Shown here piece after piece: positions 7,917 to 17,462 of a stretch of 54,409 bases of DNA. Origin of the DNA: Desulfuromonas sp. (GTDB lineage: Bacteria > Desulfobacterota > Desulfuromonadia > Desulfuromonadales > Desulfuromonadaceae); assembly GCA_002869685.1 (NCBI GenBank), contig PKUE01000169.1, positions 1,576 through 55,984 of the forward strand, written 5' to 3'. Position numbers and translations under genes: made by a program. The notes under the pieces were generated by a model. The model was not told where the DNA came from. It ran no database searches and saw nothing but the letters and a program-made list of their open reading frames with translations. Every line of letters starts with the position of its first letter. Within the stretch, counting starts at the first letter, position 1.

Positions 7917-8969
7917 CTAATCGAACAACTCGGCAAAAATCTCGGCAACTGTTTCAATTTTATGAGCCTTCCAGGCATTGGTGCCACAGAAGATCAGCCC
8001 GCTATCGCGGTCACCGCGCTGAGCACGATCCAGAGCGTGAACAATGCAGAACCGCTCTTTGTCCTTTTTATAGGCGCACTTTTTCAAACATCCTGAGGGA
8101 CAACTGATATTGCCATCGATATCGTGAGCACGAATCTGGTCAATATTGCCCTTGAGAGCGCGTCCAGGCAGCCCGGCGGGACTCATAATCAGGCCGATAT
8201 CCTCCTGAGTGCATTCCATATAGGCTTGCTTGAACGCCGGATCAGCATCGCACTCTTCCGTGCAGACAAAGCGACTGGCCATCTGAACAGCGTCGGCTCC
8301 TTCGGCCAGAGCCCGTTCCAAATCACCACGATCCCAGATTCCTCCGGCCGCAATAATGGGGATATCCAGTTGCCAATTTTCTTTAAAGTAGGCTTTGACA
8401 CCACGCACCGTCTCATACTGGTCGTAGTCGCCATTGCCGATATTTTCCAGTTTCTCGCCAAGATGGCCACCGGCAGTATCGGGATCTTCGACAACAACGC
8501 CGTCAGGAAGACGGCCGTAACTCTTATGCCATTTGCGGGCAATCAGTTCGGCAGCTTTGACCGAGGAAACAATGGGCACCAAGGCAACATCGGGATAGTC
8601 GGCAGTCAATGCCGGCAGATTCAGAGGCAAACCCGCTCCGGTGACCAGCACTTTGGCTCCACCTTCGCAGCTGGCACGCACGACGTCGTCGTAGTTGGAC
8701 ACGGCCACCATACAATTGGTGCCAATCACGCCATCCGGTGCAATCTCATACGCTTTACGCAACTCTTCTTTCAAGGCCAACAGATCGGCTTCGAAATATT
8801 TTTTATCAGTAAAATCGCTGTTCAGGGCCAAACCCGCCGTGGCAATCAATCCGATGCCGCCACATTTGGCGACAGCCCCTGCCAGCCCAGCAGCAGAAAC
8901 ACGCACACCCATACCGCCCTGAATCAACGGGTAGGGAACCGTGTATTTGCCAATGGTCAATGATTTCAT
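7917..8969 (-). CDS. Nitronate monooxygenase / 2-nitropropane dioxygenase family FMN protein
   Basis: This 350-residue TIM-barrel flavoprotein has the family's N-terminal YPLIQGGMGVRVSAAGLAGAV, the GTNCMVAV strand and the FMN phosphate-binding region AAGGIWDRGDLERALAEGADAVQM. Members oxidise nitronates or, in the FabK branch, reduce enoyl-ACP; which applies here cannot be read from sequence. A cysteine-rich C-terminal stretch (CPSGCLKKCAYKKDKERFC) is longer than in the textbook enzyme and might bind metal. AAGGA eight bases upstream fits the ATG. It is divergent from the two-component genes, with 152 bp between. Confidence 0.85.
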   Translation of the reverse strand: MKSLTIGKYTVPYPLIQGGMGVRVSAAGLAGAVAKCGGIGLIATAGLALNSDFTDKKYFEADLLALKEELRKAYEIAPDGVIGTNCMVAVSNYDDVVRASCEGGAKVLVTGAGLPLNLPALTADYPDVALVPIVSSVKAAELIARKWHKSYGRLPDGVVVEDPDTAGGHLGEKLENIGNGDYDQYETVRGVKAYFKENWQLDIPIIAAGGIWDRGDLERALAEGADAVQMASRFVCTEECDADPAFKQAYMECTQEDIGLIMSPAGLPGRALKGNIDQIRAHDIDGNISCPSGCLKKCAYKKDKERFCIVHALDRAQRGDRDSGLIFCGTNAWKAHKIETVAEIFAELFD

Positions 8970-9121
8970 AGTAGCATCCTTAAAGCATCTTTAATCTATT
9001 ATTCCGGCAACTTTAGAGCGCAATGCTAACAGAAATCTGTCATGGCTTAATGTAATACTTGTGTAAAAGCTCCCCTGTTTCGCCCTTGTCTTGCAGCGGA
9101 AAACAATGGTAAACCAGAACC

Positions 9122-10075
9122 ATGAAATTACAGCGCCCTTCCCTCAGTCCGCTACTGGCCTTTATCGCCATCCAGTTCACCTGGATTGCCGTGGTCGTTT
9201 TCTGGATTTACTGGTTTCTCGGCAGCCACCGCCGACTGCGCAGTATTGCTGAGAAATACAGCCCTGAACTGCTGCAACCCGGTATTGACTGGGTTATTCT
9301 CACCGAGGGCTTACTGCTCCTGTTCGTCATCCTCGCCGGAGTGTATGTCATCTTTCTTTACTGGCGACGCCAGCTAGCCCTCAACCGCGAACAGAAGAGC
9401 TTTGTCTCCCAGGTGACCCATGAGCTGAAATCGCCCGTGGCATCGGTCCAATTACACCTTGAAACCATTCGCCGTCATCACCCTTCACCGGAGCAGTTGG
9501 ACGGCTTTATCGACACCATGCTCGCAGATACTGAGCGACTGAACAACCTGATCAACAAAATGCTGACTGCCAATCGGCTCGAACAAAGCCGCTGGCGCCT
9601 GACTCTGCGCCCGTGCAACCTCTCCGAATTTCTCGAAGAGTATCTGCAGCAGTGGCGCAATATGCAGGACGAATCCCTGCAACTGGATATTGAAATCGCC
9701 CCAGATATTCAAGCCAACATCGAACCCGATTCCTTTGCCATGGTGTTGCGCAATCTGCTCGAAAATGCCGTCCTGTATTCCGATCCGCCGGTAAAAATCG
9801 CGGTCGAATTAACCGCCGCGCACCAACGTTGTCATCTGCTGGTGCGCGATCAGGGGCGGGGAATTCCCGCCAGCGAGCAACACAAAGTATTTCGCCTGTT
9901 CTACCGCCTTCATCGTGAGGACAGTCATGTCAAGGGTTCCGGTCTTGGCCTGTTCATTGTCCGCGCCCTGATCAAGCGCCATAAGGGGCAAATCATGTTG
10001 CACAGTTCCGGTCCCGGCCAGGGCAGCACCTTTCACATTATTCTGCCGCAACTTCTTCCGGAGGAAACAGCATGA
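9122..10075 (+). CDS. Membrane sensor histidine kinase
   Basis: The 317-residue protein has two transmembrane segments (about residues 10-33 and 58-80) enclosing a short periplasmic loop of some 25 residues. The HisKA domain follows with phosphoacceptor His100 in SQVTHELKSPV, and then the ATPase domain with N box NLLENAVLYS (211-220), G1 DQGRGI (243-248) and G2 GSGLGLFIV (272-280). The loop is small, so the signal may be sensed in the membrane or through a partner. The stop overlaps the response regulator start by four bases (ATGA), so the two are translationally coupled. The stimulus is unknown; no pho-like accessory gene is adjacent. Confidence 0.93.
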   Translation: MKLQRPSLSPLLAFIAIQFTWIAVVVFWIYWFLGSHRRLRSIAEKYSPELLQPGIDWVILTEGLLLLFVILAGVYVIFLYWRRQLALNREQKSFVSQVTHELKSPVASVQLHLETIRRHHPSPEQLDGFIDTMLADTERLNNLINKMLTANRLEQSRWRLTLRPCNLSEFLEEYLQQWRNMQDESLQLDIEIAPDIQANIEPDSFAMVLRNLLENAVLYSDPPVKIAVELTAAHQRCHLLVRDQGRGIPASEQHKVFRLFYRLHREDSHVKGSGLGLFIVRALIKRHKGQIMLHSSGPGQGSTFHIILPQLLPEETA

Positions 10076-10788
10076 GCGAGCAACCGGTGAGAATCCTACT
10101 GGTGGAAGATGAACAGCATATTGCCCAGGGGCTGATTTTCAACCTGGAGCAGGAAGGCTATCAGGTCGTTCATGCGGTGACGGGCGAGGACGCCCTGTCC
10201 GCTCTGGAGGGCAACACCTTTTCGCTGGCGATCCTTGACCGAATGTTGCCCGGAACCATCGACGGTCTGGAGATCTGTCGCCATATCCGCCGAAATAATC
10301 CCCGGTTGCCCGTGTTGATGCTCACCGCAATGAACCGGGAGCAGGACCGGGTCACCGGTCTGGCCGAAGGTGCCGACGACTACCTGACCAAACCGTTCAG
10401 CCTTGACGAACTGCTGCTGCGGGTAGCGGGAATGCTGCGCCGGTCAGCCTGGTATCGTCCTTCCCAGGAGCAATCACAGCACTACCGTCTCGGCAATGCT
10501 CTGGTCGATCTTGATACCGGACAGGTCACTAGCCCGGACGCCGCAACGGAGCAGACGCTGACCGAACTGGAACTGAAGATGTTGCGTTTGTTCATCGCCC
10601 ATGAAGGGAAAATCCTCTCCCGAGCCTTTCTGCTTAAATCGGTGTGGGGCGTTACACCGGACACCGAGACCCGGACCCTGGACAACTTCATCGTCCGATT
10701 GCGTAAATATTTTGAAGAACACCCGTCGAAACCGCGATTTTTTGTCACAGTGCGTGGTCGCGGCTACCGTTTCACCAATCCCGCCTGA
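10072..10788 (+). CDS. OmpR/PhoB-family response regulator
   Basis: The 238-residue regulator has a receiver domain with acidic pocket EDE (12-14), phosphoacceptor Asp56 in AILDRMLPG, Thr85 and Lys107 in LTKPF. A C-terminal winged helix follows (ILSRAFLLKSVWG, TLDNFIVRLRKYFEE, RGRGYRF). It is the cognate partner of the overlapping kinase gene. Target genes cannot be told from the sequence. Confidence 0.94.
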   Translation: MSEQPVRILLVEDEQHIAQGLIFNLEQEGYQVVHAVTGEDALSALEGNTFSLAILDRMLPGTIDGLEICRHIRRNNPRLPVLMLTAMNREQDRVTGLAEGADDYLTKPFSLDELLLRVAGMLRRSAWYRPSQEQSQHYRLGNALVDLDTGQVTSPDAATEQTLTELELKMLRLFIAHEGKILSRAFLLKSVWGVTPDTETRTLDNFIVRLRKYFEEHPSKPRFFVTVRGRGYRFTNPA

Positions 10789-10937
10789 CAATTCTCTCCT
10801 CATAGTGTAGCCGCCGGTTAGGGTATACGGTTTTCTATTGCATGAGTCCGTGGAATCTCTATAATCAACACAGCGTTCTATTTCAAATCGGGCTATTGCC
10901 CATTGAATTTTTTATGCATTTTAAAGGAGATAACGGT

Positions 10938-11930
10938 ATGAAAGCAGTTTTGCTTGATGAATTTGGTGGTCTTGAAGTTCTGAAAGTTGGTGAAGTGGAC
11001 AAGCCTTCACCGAAGCCCAAAGAGGTCCTGATCAAGGTGGTAGCAACCAGCATCAACCGCCCGGACCTGGTACAGCGTGCCGGCAAATATCCGCCCCCTC
11101 CGGGTGATTCCGAAATCCTCGGCCTGGAAGTGGCTGGCGTGATTGAAGAACTGGGCAGCGAAGCTTCGGGCTGGCAGGTTGGCGACCGCGTCATGGCGCT
11201 GGTTGGCGGCGGTGGTTATGCGGAATATGCCGTCGCTTACGACAACCATGTCATGCCGATCCCCGACAGCATGAGTTTCGAAGAAGCCGCCTGCGTCTGC
11301 GAAAGTTACATCACCGCCTTCCTCAACATCTTTATGATTGGTGGCCTCGAAGATGGCCAGACAGCCATCCTTCACGGCGGTGGTGGCGGTGTCAACACCG
11401 CAGGTATCCAGCTGGCCAAAGCCCTGACCCCCAACGCCAAGCTGATCGTAACAGCCAGCCCGGAAAAGATGGAGCGCGTTAAACAACTGGGTGTCGACCT
11501 GGTGATTGACTACACCCAGACCCCGGATTTTGCCCCTGACGTCAAGGAGTTCACCAACAAAAAAGGGGTTGATGTCATCCTCGACCACGTCGGTGCCAAA
11601 TACCTGGCGCCCAACATGAACTCCCTGGCCTATAAGGGAAAACTGGTGATCATCGGCATCATCAGCGGGATCAAGGCAGAGCTCAACCTGGCTCTGATGA
11701 TGGTCAAGCGCCAGCAGATTATCGGTTCGGTCCTGCGTTCCCGCCCGGTTTCGGAAAAAGGGGAGATCATCAACGAGTTTACCAAACGCGCCCTGCCTCA
11801 TTTTGCCAACCGCAACATCGTACCGATCATCGAAAAGGTTTTCACCATCGATGAAATCGTTGACGCACACGGCATGATGGAAGAGGACAAGCACTTCGGT
11901 AAGATTGTGCTGAAAATCAGCGAAGCCTGA
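10938..11930 (+). CDS. NAD(P)H:quinone oxidoreductase, zinc-independent MDR family (PIG3-like)
   Basis: The 330-residue protein belongs to the medium-chain dehydrogenase/reductase superfamily: MKAVLLDEFGGLEVLKVGEV at the N-terminus, the quinone oxidoreductase stretch NRPDLVQRAGKYPPPPG, and a nucleotide-binding loop HGGGGGVNTAGIQLAKAL. The zinc-ligand cysteines of alcohol dehydrogenases are absent. Members reduce quinones or enones with NADPH. The ATG at 10938 follows AAGGAG with a good gap; upstream in-frame codons lie in the promoter region. A strong terminator follows 22 bp after the stop, so it is probably monocistronic. Confidence 0.88.
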   Translation: MKAVLLDEFGGLEVLKVGEVDKPSPKPKEVLIKVVATSINRPDLVQRAGKYPPPPGDSEILGLEVAGVIEELGSEASGWQVGDRVMALVGGGGYAEYAVAYDNHVMPIPDSMSFEEAACVCESYITAFLNIFMIGGLEDGQTAILHGGGGGVNTAGIQLAKALTPNAKLIVTASPEKMERVKQLGVDLVIDYTQTPDFAPDVKEFTNKKGVDVILDHVGAKYLAPNMNSLAYKGKLVIIGIISGIKAELNLALMMVKRQQIIGSVLRSRPVSEKGEIINEFTKRALPHFANRNIVPIIEKVFTIDEIVDAHGMMEEDKHFGKIVLKISEA

Positions 11931-11952
11931 TTTTCGCCACAAATCAACCAGA

Positions 11953-11990
11953 AAAAAGGCCGTTGCAGAATTTTGCAACGGCCTTTTTCA
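11953..11990 (+). terminator. Rho-independent terminator of the quinone oxidoreductase gene
   Basis: A perfect 15-bp stem AAAAAGGCCGTTGCA/TGCAACGGCCTTTTT (11953-11967 and 11974-11988) encloses a six-base loop. The A and T arms could make it work for both strands, and the convergent mltA gene ends 34 bp further on. Confidence 0.92.
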
Positions 11991-12023
11991 ATTTCGGGCG
12001 AGACGCGGGCGGGGGAGGACAAA

Positions 12024-13205
12024 TCACATCCCTGGCGGCGCCATCCCCACGGGTAACAACAGCCACAGTCGGCCGGGATATTTCATCCGTCCGGCCATCT
12101 CTCCGGCTTCATCACCAATCCCCCAGAAAAAATCGGCGCGCACCCGTCCTTTGATCGCACCACCGGTATCCTGTGCCACCATGCCCTGTTGCAACGGCTC
12201 GTCACGGTCCGGCCAGCGCGTCGCCACATAGACCGGCGCTCCCAGTGGGATATAACGGGGATCAACCGCCAGACTGCGCCGCTCGGTCAATGGGACTCCA
12301 AGAGCGCCGGGTGGGCTGCATACCTCGCCGTCCAATTCGCGAAAGAAGACATAACTGGGATTTTCATCGAGCAGATCCTGGATCAGTCCCGGATGGGCCC
12401 GCCCCCAGGCGGCAATATTCTGCATCGACATCTGATCACGGGTCATCTCACCGCGCTCAAGCAACAAGGCGCCAATCGAGCGATAGGGATGGCCATTTTG
12501 ATCAGCATAATTGACCATCACCTGACTGCCATCATCGAGATTGATCCGTCCCGATCCCTGCACCTGCAGAAAGAACAGCTCAACCGGATCCGCCACCCAG
12601 AACAGTTCGCTTCCGTGCAGCGGTTGGCTCAGACCGTCGATCTGACCACGCTCCCAGTAGGGAACCACCCGATTTCCATCCAGGCGGCCACGCAGACGGT
12701 AATTCCCCAGTTCCGGATAAACGCTGCTGAGATCAATGACCAGCAAATCGTCGGGGCGGCCATACAGTGGGTAAGGGTAGCGGGAGCTGGACTCGCGGCT
12801 GCCGTCCATATCCGGTACATAATAACCGGTAATCAACCCTTCACTTTCACCGCTGTCGCCATACAGTGTCCACGGTTGAAAGGCCCGCTCGAAATAGCTG
12901 CGGGCCTCTGCCGGCGTATTAATCCCCTGCGCCCGTTCGCACACCTGCTGCCATTCAGGCCGAAACCGCAGGGACCGGCAACTGACTCTGAAGGTTTCCA
13001 GTAACGCCAGCGGGTCATCTTCCCCCCAGCCGGGCAGATCGCTCCATGGAACCGTTTCAGCCTGCGGCAAGGAGGCCACAGGCTGCGCAGGCTTCATCTT
13101 TTCGGCCGGTGTCTTGGGCAGACAACCACCGAGAACAACCAACACGGCCCCCAAAAAAAGGATGACAATCTGCCGGAGGATTCTGCCCTTTTCTGTGTCA
13201 CGCAC
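12024..13205 (-). CDS. mltA: Membrane-bound lytic murein transglycosylase A (MltA)
   Basis: The protein cleaves the MurNAc-GlcNAc bond of peptidoglycan to give 1,6-anhydro products. The lipobox is VLGGC after a hydrophobic stretch, so it is an outer-membrane lipoprotein. The MltA domain shows GLITGYYVPDMDGS and FLQVQGSGRI, and the C-terminal 3D domain has the catalytic region AQDTGGAIKGRVRADFFWG. I favour a GTG start at 13205, eight bases after AAGGGGA; a GTG at 13211 and an ATG at 13265 are in frame but less well placed. Length is 393 residues, close to the family norm. Confidence 0.9.
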   Translation of the reverse strand: MRDTEKGRILRQIVILFLGAVLVVLGGCLPKTPAEKMKPAQPVASLPQAETVPWSDLPGWGEDDPLALLETFRVSCRSLRFRPEWQQVCERAQGINTPAEARSYFERAFQPWTLYGDSGESEGLITGYYVPDMDGSRESSSRYPYPLYGRPDDLLVIDLSSVYPELGNYRLRGRLDGNRVVPYWERGQIDGLSQPLHGSELFWVADPVELFFLQVQGSGRINLDDGSQVMVNYADQNGHPYRSIGALLLERGEMTRDQMSMQNIAAWGRAHPGLIQDLLDENPSYVFFRELDGEVCSPPGALGVPLTERRSLAVDPRYIPLGAPVYVATRWPDRDEPLQQGMVAQDTGGAIKGRVRADFFWGIGDEAGEMAGRMKYPGRLWLLLPVGMAPPGM

Positions 13206-13419
13206 TATCACATTCCCCTTAAAAAGTCTCACACCATGAGTTCTGATCTTGCTCCACTGCGCCAATTATCATCATGTTGGTCCACCGCCTGTCAACCACA
13301 ACCCCGGGCTTCTGCACTGAATGATAAATTTTTCTTCATTGAATCGACGCTACCACTTTTTTATGATAGCATGTTCACCGTCTTTTCTATGGTCTCTCCC
13401 CCAAGACAAGGAAAAAACG

Positions 13420-14622
13420 ATGCCGACGATCCATTGTCCGCAGTGTTCCTACCGCAAAGACACTGCCCCTGCCAAAATTCCTCAAGGTCACTATCGGATT
13501 ATCTGCCCGCTGTGCGGACACACGTTTTTCCCGCAACCGGCGCCGATCAAGACGGTGTCCCAACAGCAAACCACCGATGAAATTCGTGAAATCCCTTTTA
13601 CGTTTCATGGCAGGGCCGGGGAATATTTCGGGATCTGGATCGTCAACACGCTGCTGAAAATTCTGACTCTTGGATTCTATTCGCCGTGGGCCAAAGTCCG
13701 CAAACGGCGCTATCTGTACGGCAACACCCGGCTGGACAGTCACGCTTTTGACTATCTGGCTAATCCTTGGATGCTATTTCGCGGCTTTGTCATCGGTGCC
13801 ATCCTGTTGGTCGCCTATTCGTTGCTTGGCCAGCTCAATCCTCTGTTTTCCCTGCTGTTTACCCTGGCCTTTTTCCTCGCGACCCCCTGGCTGGTTGTGC
13901 GCTCACGCATGTTCAACAACCGCAATACCAGCCACCGCAATCTGCGTTTTTCATTCGCTCCCGAATTCCGCGAATCCTATCTGACCTTCGGACTGTTGCC
14001 GATCCTGACCACGGCCACCCTGGGGCTGGCGGCCCCCTATGTTCTCTATCGGCAAAAACGCTTTCTGATGGAAAACAACCGTTTCGGTCAGACACCCTTC
14101 ACCTTTGAAGCGACTGTCGCCGATTACTACCGGATTTTTCTGCGCATGCTGGGGCTGTTTATGCTGATCTCAATGGTCATTACAGCCATCGGTTATGCCG
14201 CCAGCCAATGGCTTCTCCCTCTTGTAACACTGCCGGAAAAATTATCTCGCGACCAAGCGACGTTAATGACATTTGGCGCCATGCTGTTTTTTATTGTATT
14301 CTCAATGATGGCAAGCCTTTATCTCTACGTGCGTCTGAGCAATCTTAACTGGCAGACCACCCATCTGGGCGGCCACTACTTTGACAGCCGTCTCTCGGTG
14401 CGCAAAATGGGTTGGATTGTTCTCAGTAATCTGTTCGCCATCGGGCTGAGTGCCGGGCTGCTGGTCCCTTGGGCGACCATCCGCCTGACCCGTTACCGCT
14501 TGGAATGCCTGAGCCTTATAGCGCGTGGTCCTCTCGACCATTTCCTCGCTGGCCAGGATGAAGAGGTCAGCGCCATTGGCGAAGAGATCGGTGACATTTT
14601 TGATATGGATTTTGGTATATGA
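13420..14622 (+). CDS. Zinc-ribbon DUF898 (YjgN-like) membrane protein
   Basis: The 400-residue protein begins with a zinc-ribbon-like module (CPQC at 6-9 and CPLC about 20 residues later, MJ0042 type), followed by the DUF898 domain with the typical GRAGEYFGIWIVN and YSPWAKVRKRRYLYGNT. Several long hydrophobic helices make it an integral membrane protein. The function of YjgN-like proteins is not established. The stop overlaps the M48 peptidase start by four bases (ATGA), so the pair is coupled. AAGGA seven bases upstream supports the ATG at 13420. Confidence 0.83.
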   Translation: MPTIHCPQCSYRKDTAPAKIPQGHYRIICPLCGHTFFPQPAPIKTVSQQQTTDEIREIPFTFHGRAGEYFGIWIVNTLLKILTLGFYSPWAKVRKRRYLYGNTRLDSHAFDYLANPWMLFRGFVIGAILLVAYSLLGQLNPLFSLLFTLAFFLATPWLVVRSRMFNNRNTSHRNLRFSFAPEFRESYLTFGLLPILTTATLGLAAPYVLYRQKRFLMENNRFGQTPFTFEATVADYYRIFLRMLGLFMLISMVITAIGYAASQWLLPLVTLPEKLSRDQATLMTFGAMLFFIVFSMMASLYLYVRLSNLNWQTTHLGGHYFDSRLSVRKMGWIVLSNLFAIGLSAGLLVPWATIRLTRYRLECLSLIARGPLDHFLAGQDEEVSAIGEEIGDIFDMDFGI

Positions 14623-15680
14623 CGGAATGTCGCGGAACCTACTATGACGGTCACACTGCATTAAGTCGTTCGGTGCAGCTTCTGGTCGACGAAAACGAGT
14701 TGCTGATCAAAGGGCATGAGTTTGAACGGCGCTACCCGATTCCGACATTACGGCTGTCACCGCCTGTGGGGCGGATCAATCGAGTACTGTACCTGCCGGA
14801 CGGTGGCCGTTGCGACTTGGCTGACGGTCTGATGTGCGGCGACATGGAATCTCTTTTGCGTCCCCACGGCCTGTCCCATTTCATCCACCGCTGGGAGTCG
14901 AGCCTCAGGCGGGCGGCAATCGCTCTGTTGATCACCGTGGCAGTGATCTGGGCATTCATCACCTTCGGCATTCCCGTGCTGGCCGGTCAGGTGACCGAAA
15001 TGATCCCGCCGACCATTGAGCTGCGCACCGGGGAGGAAACCCTCAATCTGCTCAACCATGCGCTGCTGAAGCCTTCCCACCTTGACGCTGATCGCCAACA
15101 CCATATTGAAGGCCTGTTTACCACCATCCTGCGCGACCTCGGCGATGACCGTCCCTACCAATTGCTCTTTTACCACTCACCGAGCCTCGGCGCCAATGCC
15201 CTGGCCCTGCCCGGCGGCACCGTTATCCTTACTGACGATCTGGTCGCCCTGGCTAAATCGGATGAAGAGTTGATTGCCGTGATGGCACATGAAATCGGGC
15301 ACATCAAACACCGCCACGCACTGCGCATGGTGATCCAAAACACCTCGGCAGGTTTTCTCGTCGCCGCCCTGACCGGCGATCTGCTCTCTACTACATCACT
15401 CTCGGCAGCCTTACCCACCATGCTGGTCGAGAGCAAATATTCGCGCGACATGGAACGGCAGGCCGATGAGTATGCCGTTCACTATCTGACCCAGAAGCAC
15501 ATTTCCCTCAACCATTTTGCCGCCATTCTCAACCGCCTGACCCAGTATCACGATGGAGGTGCCAGTAAAGAACGGGTTGACAGCTGGAACCTGTATCTGC
15601 GCACCCACCCCACTACAACCGAACGCATTCAGGCGTTGCACCTGACCCGGCGACCGACTGAAATCACCAACTCTGATTGA
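14619..15680 (+). CDS. M48-family membrane metallopeptidase
   Basis: The 353-residue protein has an N-terminal cytosolic region, one transmembrane segment at about residues 102-124 (AAIALLITVAVIWAFITFGI) and a Ste24/BepA-type protease domain. The zinc motif HEIGH lies in AVMAHEIGHIKHRHALR and the third ligand is probably the Glu of ERQADEYAV. The chain GGTVILTDDLVALAKSDEEL is typical. M48 proteases in the envelope act in membrane-protein quality control. Translational coupling to the DUF898 protein suggests a shared membrane function. Confidence 0.88.
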   Translation: MTECRGTYYDGHTALSRSVQLLVDENELLIKGHEFERRYPIPTLRLSPPVGRINRVLYLPDGGRCDLADGLMCGDMESLLRPHGLSHFIHRWESSLRRAAIALLITVAVIWAFITFGIPVLAGQVTEMIPPTIELRTGEETLNLLNHALLKPSHLDADRQHHIEGLFTTILRDLGDDRPYQLLFYHSPSLGANALALPGGTVILTDDLVALAKSDEELIAVMAHEIGHIKHRHALRMVIQNTSAGFLVAALTGDLLSTTSLSAALPTMLVESKYSRDMERQADEYAVHYLTQKHISLNHFAAILNRLTQYHDGGASKERVDSWNLYLRTHPTTTERIQALHLTRRPTEITNSD

Positions 15681-15707
15681 TCACCACTATCAATTAAAAT
15701 ATCCTAT

Positions 15708-15736
15708 TTGACAAATCAGCGATTCCTTTCTACGGT
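15708..15736 (+). promoter_or_regulatory. Sigma-70-type promoter for pstSCAB
   Basis: TTGACA at 15708-15713 is followed after 17 bases by TACGGT at 15731-15736. It lies in the 97-bp gap before pstS. I could not identify a Pho box. Confidence 0.5.
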
Positions 15737-15777
15737 AACGGCGATCTTTCCGCGTCTATTCAATCCCTGGAGGCTCT

Positions 15778-16605
15778 ATGCGCACGTTACAATCCCTTTT
15801 TGTCAGCTTTGCTGTCGTCCTGTTGATGAGTTCCATCTGTTTTGGCAGCGATCTCGACTTGTTTTCCGACCAACACGGCACTCTTCGCATCGCTGGCGGC
15901 ACGGCCCATATCCCGGTCATGAAAGAGATCACCAAGCGGATCATGACCCGCTACCCGGACGTCCGTATCTCTGTCGCTGGCGGCGGCTCCGGCGTAGGTA
16001 TTCAACAAGTTGGTGAAGGGATGGTGGAGATCGGCAATGCCGGCCGCGCTGCCACCGACGATGAGATCGCCCGTTTTGGCCTGGTGCCGTTTAAATGGGC
16101 CATCGATGGCGTCGGTGCCATTGTCCACCCGGACAATGGCGTGAAAGCTCTGACACGGACACAACTGCAAGCCGTTTTCTCCGGTACCATCACCAATTGG
16201 CAGCAACTGGGCGGTGTGGACCGAACCATTAACCTCTATACCCGCGACCAGGCCAGCGGCACCCGCAAAGTTTTCTGGAGTAAAGCTCTGAATAAAGGGG
16301 ATATCAGCATGGCAGCCAATGTGGTCAACTCCAACGGCGCCATGAAAACAGCTATCGCCAATGATCCGTACGGCATCGGCTATGTGTCGGTAGGCCACAT
16401 GGATGCCAGCACCGCACCGATCACGCTGGATGGCGTCACCCCGACACTGGAGACCGTCCGTAACGGCAGCTATGGCGTCGCTCGCGGTCTGTACAGCCTG
16501 ACCAAAGGACAACCCCAGGGCCTGACCAAGGCGTTTATCGACTATCTGTTCAGCGGTGAAGGGCAGCAGATTGCTGCAGACAAAGGGTTCATTCCAGTAC
16601 GCTAG
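15778..16605 (+). CDS. pstS: Phosphate ABC transporter, periplasmic phosphate-binding protein PstS
   Basis: The 275-residue protein has a Sec signal peptide ending near SICFGS, then the PstS-like fold: GGTAHIPVMKEITKR, the Gly/Ser-rich phosphate-binding loop VAGGGSGVGIQQV, and RDQASGTRKVFW. It should deliver phosphate to PstCA. It is the first of four genes in the order S-C-A-B with short gaps or overlaps. phoU, which often follows pstB, is absent here. Confidence 0.93.
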   Translation: MRTLQSLFVSFAVVLLMSSICFGSDLDLFSDQHGTLRIAGGTAHIPVMKEITKRIMTRYPDVRISVAGGGSGVGIQQVGEGMVEIGNAGRAATDDEIARFGLVPFKWAIDGVGAIVHPDNGVKALTRTQLQAVFSGTITNWQQLGGVDRTINLYTRDQASGTRKVFWSKALNKGDISMAANVVNSNGAMKTAIANDPYGIGYVSVGHMDASTAPITLDGVTPTLETVRNGSYGVARGLYSLTKGQPQGLTKAFIDYLFSGEGQQIAADKGFIPVR

Positions 16606-16616
16606 GCTCTACTTTG

Positions 16617-17462
16617 ATGAAATATCTGTTCCAATGGGCGGCTTTTGGCAGCGCTTTGCTGACAGCCGCCATTTTTGTCATCCTCTACCTGCTCAGTCTG
16701 CCGCTGCTCTCTCAGGGCACGCTCTGGACCGTACTGTGGCAACCGTGGGACCCTCAACACGGCAGCTTCGGCATCTATCCAATGGTGGTCACCAGTCTGA
16801 GCAGTGCCTTTGTCGCCGTCGCGATCAGCACCCCACTCTGCTTCGGCTGCGCCCTGTTTATCACCCAGTACGGGCCGCGTAACATCCGCCGCTGGATGCT
16901 GAATCTGGTTCGCCTGATGGGCAGCATTCCTACGGTAGTTTATGGTTTTACCGCGCTGTTCCTGCTCGTGCCACGCATGCGTGAGGCGCTGGGCGGCAGC
17001 GGTCTGAACATTGCCACGGCTTCCCTGATCCTCGCCCTGCTGATTGCACCAACACTCATTCTGTTTTTTGTCGACAGCATCACTCAGTCATCGCAGCGCG
17101 ATTGCCACACCGTCACCGCCCTGGGCGGGACGCGAGCTCAGGTCATTCGCCATGCCGTGCTGCCCCAGGCCTGGCCCGGATTGGTTAACGGCATCCTGCT
17201 GGGATTGGGACGCGCCATGGGCGACACGCTGATCAGCCTGATGCTGGCCGGCAATTCCGTTCAGACACCGGACGCACTCACCGATTCAGCCCGCACACTG
17301 ACTGCACACATTGCCCTGGTGATTGCTGCCGACGTCGCCAGTCTGGAGTTTCGCTCCCTGTTTGCCTGCGCCATCGTGCTGTATCTGTTCTCGGCCCTGC
17401 TGGTTATCGGTGTGCGCTGGATTAATCACAGCCAGCCTCTATCCCAGCGAAGAATGTTATGA
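16617..17462 (+). CDS. pstC: Phosphate ABC transporter permease PstC
   Basis: The 281-residue integral membrane protein has about six hydrophobic helices and the permease coupling loop HTVTALGGTRAQVIRHAVLPQAWPGLVNGILLGLGRAMGDT (EAA-type). It pairs with PstA to form the channel. The ATG at 16617 is preferred to a TTG one codon earlier. Its end overlaps the pstA start by four bases. Confidence 0.92.
   Translation: MKYLFQWAAFGSALLTAAIFVILYLLSLPLLSQGTLWTVLWQPWDPQHGSFGIYPMVVTSLSSAFVAVAISTPLCFGCALFITQYGPRNIRRWMLNLVRLMGSIPTVVYGFTALFLLVPRMREALGGSGLNIATASLILALLIAPTLILFFVDSITQSSQRDCHTVTALGGTRAQVIRHAVLPQAWPGLVNGILLGLGRAMGDTLISLMLAGNSVQTPDALTDSARTLTAHIALVIAADVASLEFRSLFACAIVLYLFSALLVIGVRWINHSQPLSQRRML

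Noticed and set aside
12189-13004. A 271-codon plus-strand open frame
   Set aside because: It lies fully inside mltA on the other strand and its composition is what antisense of a GC-rich gene gives.
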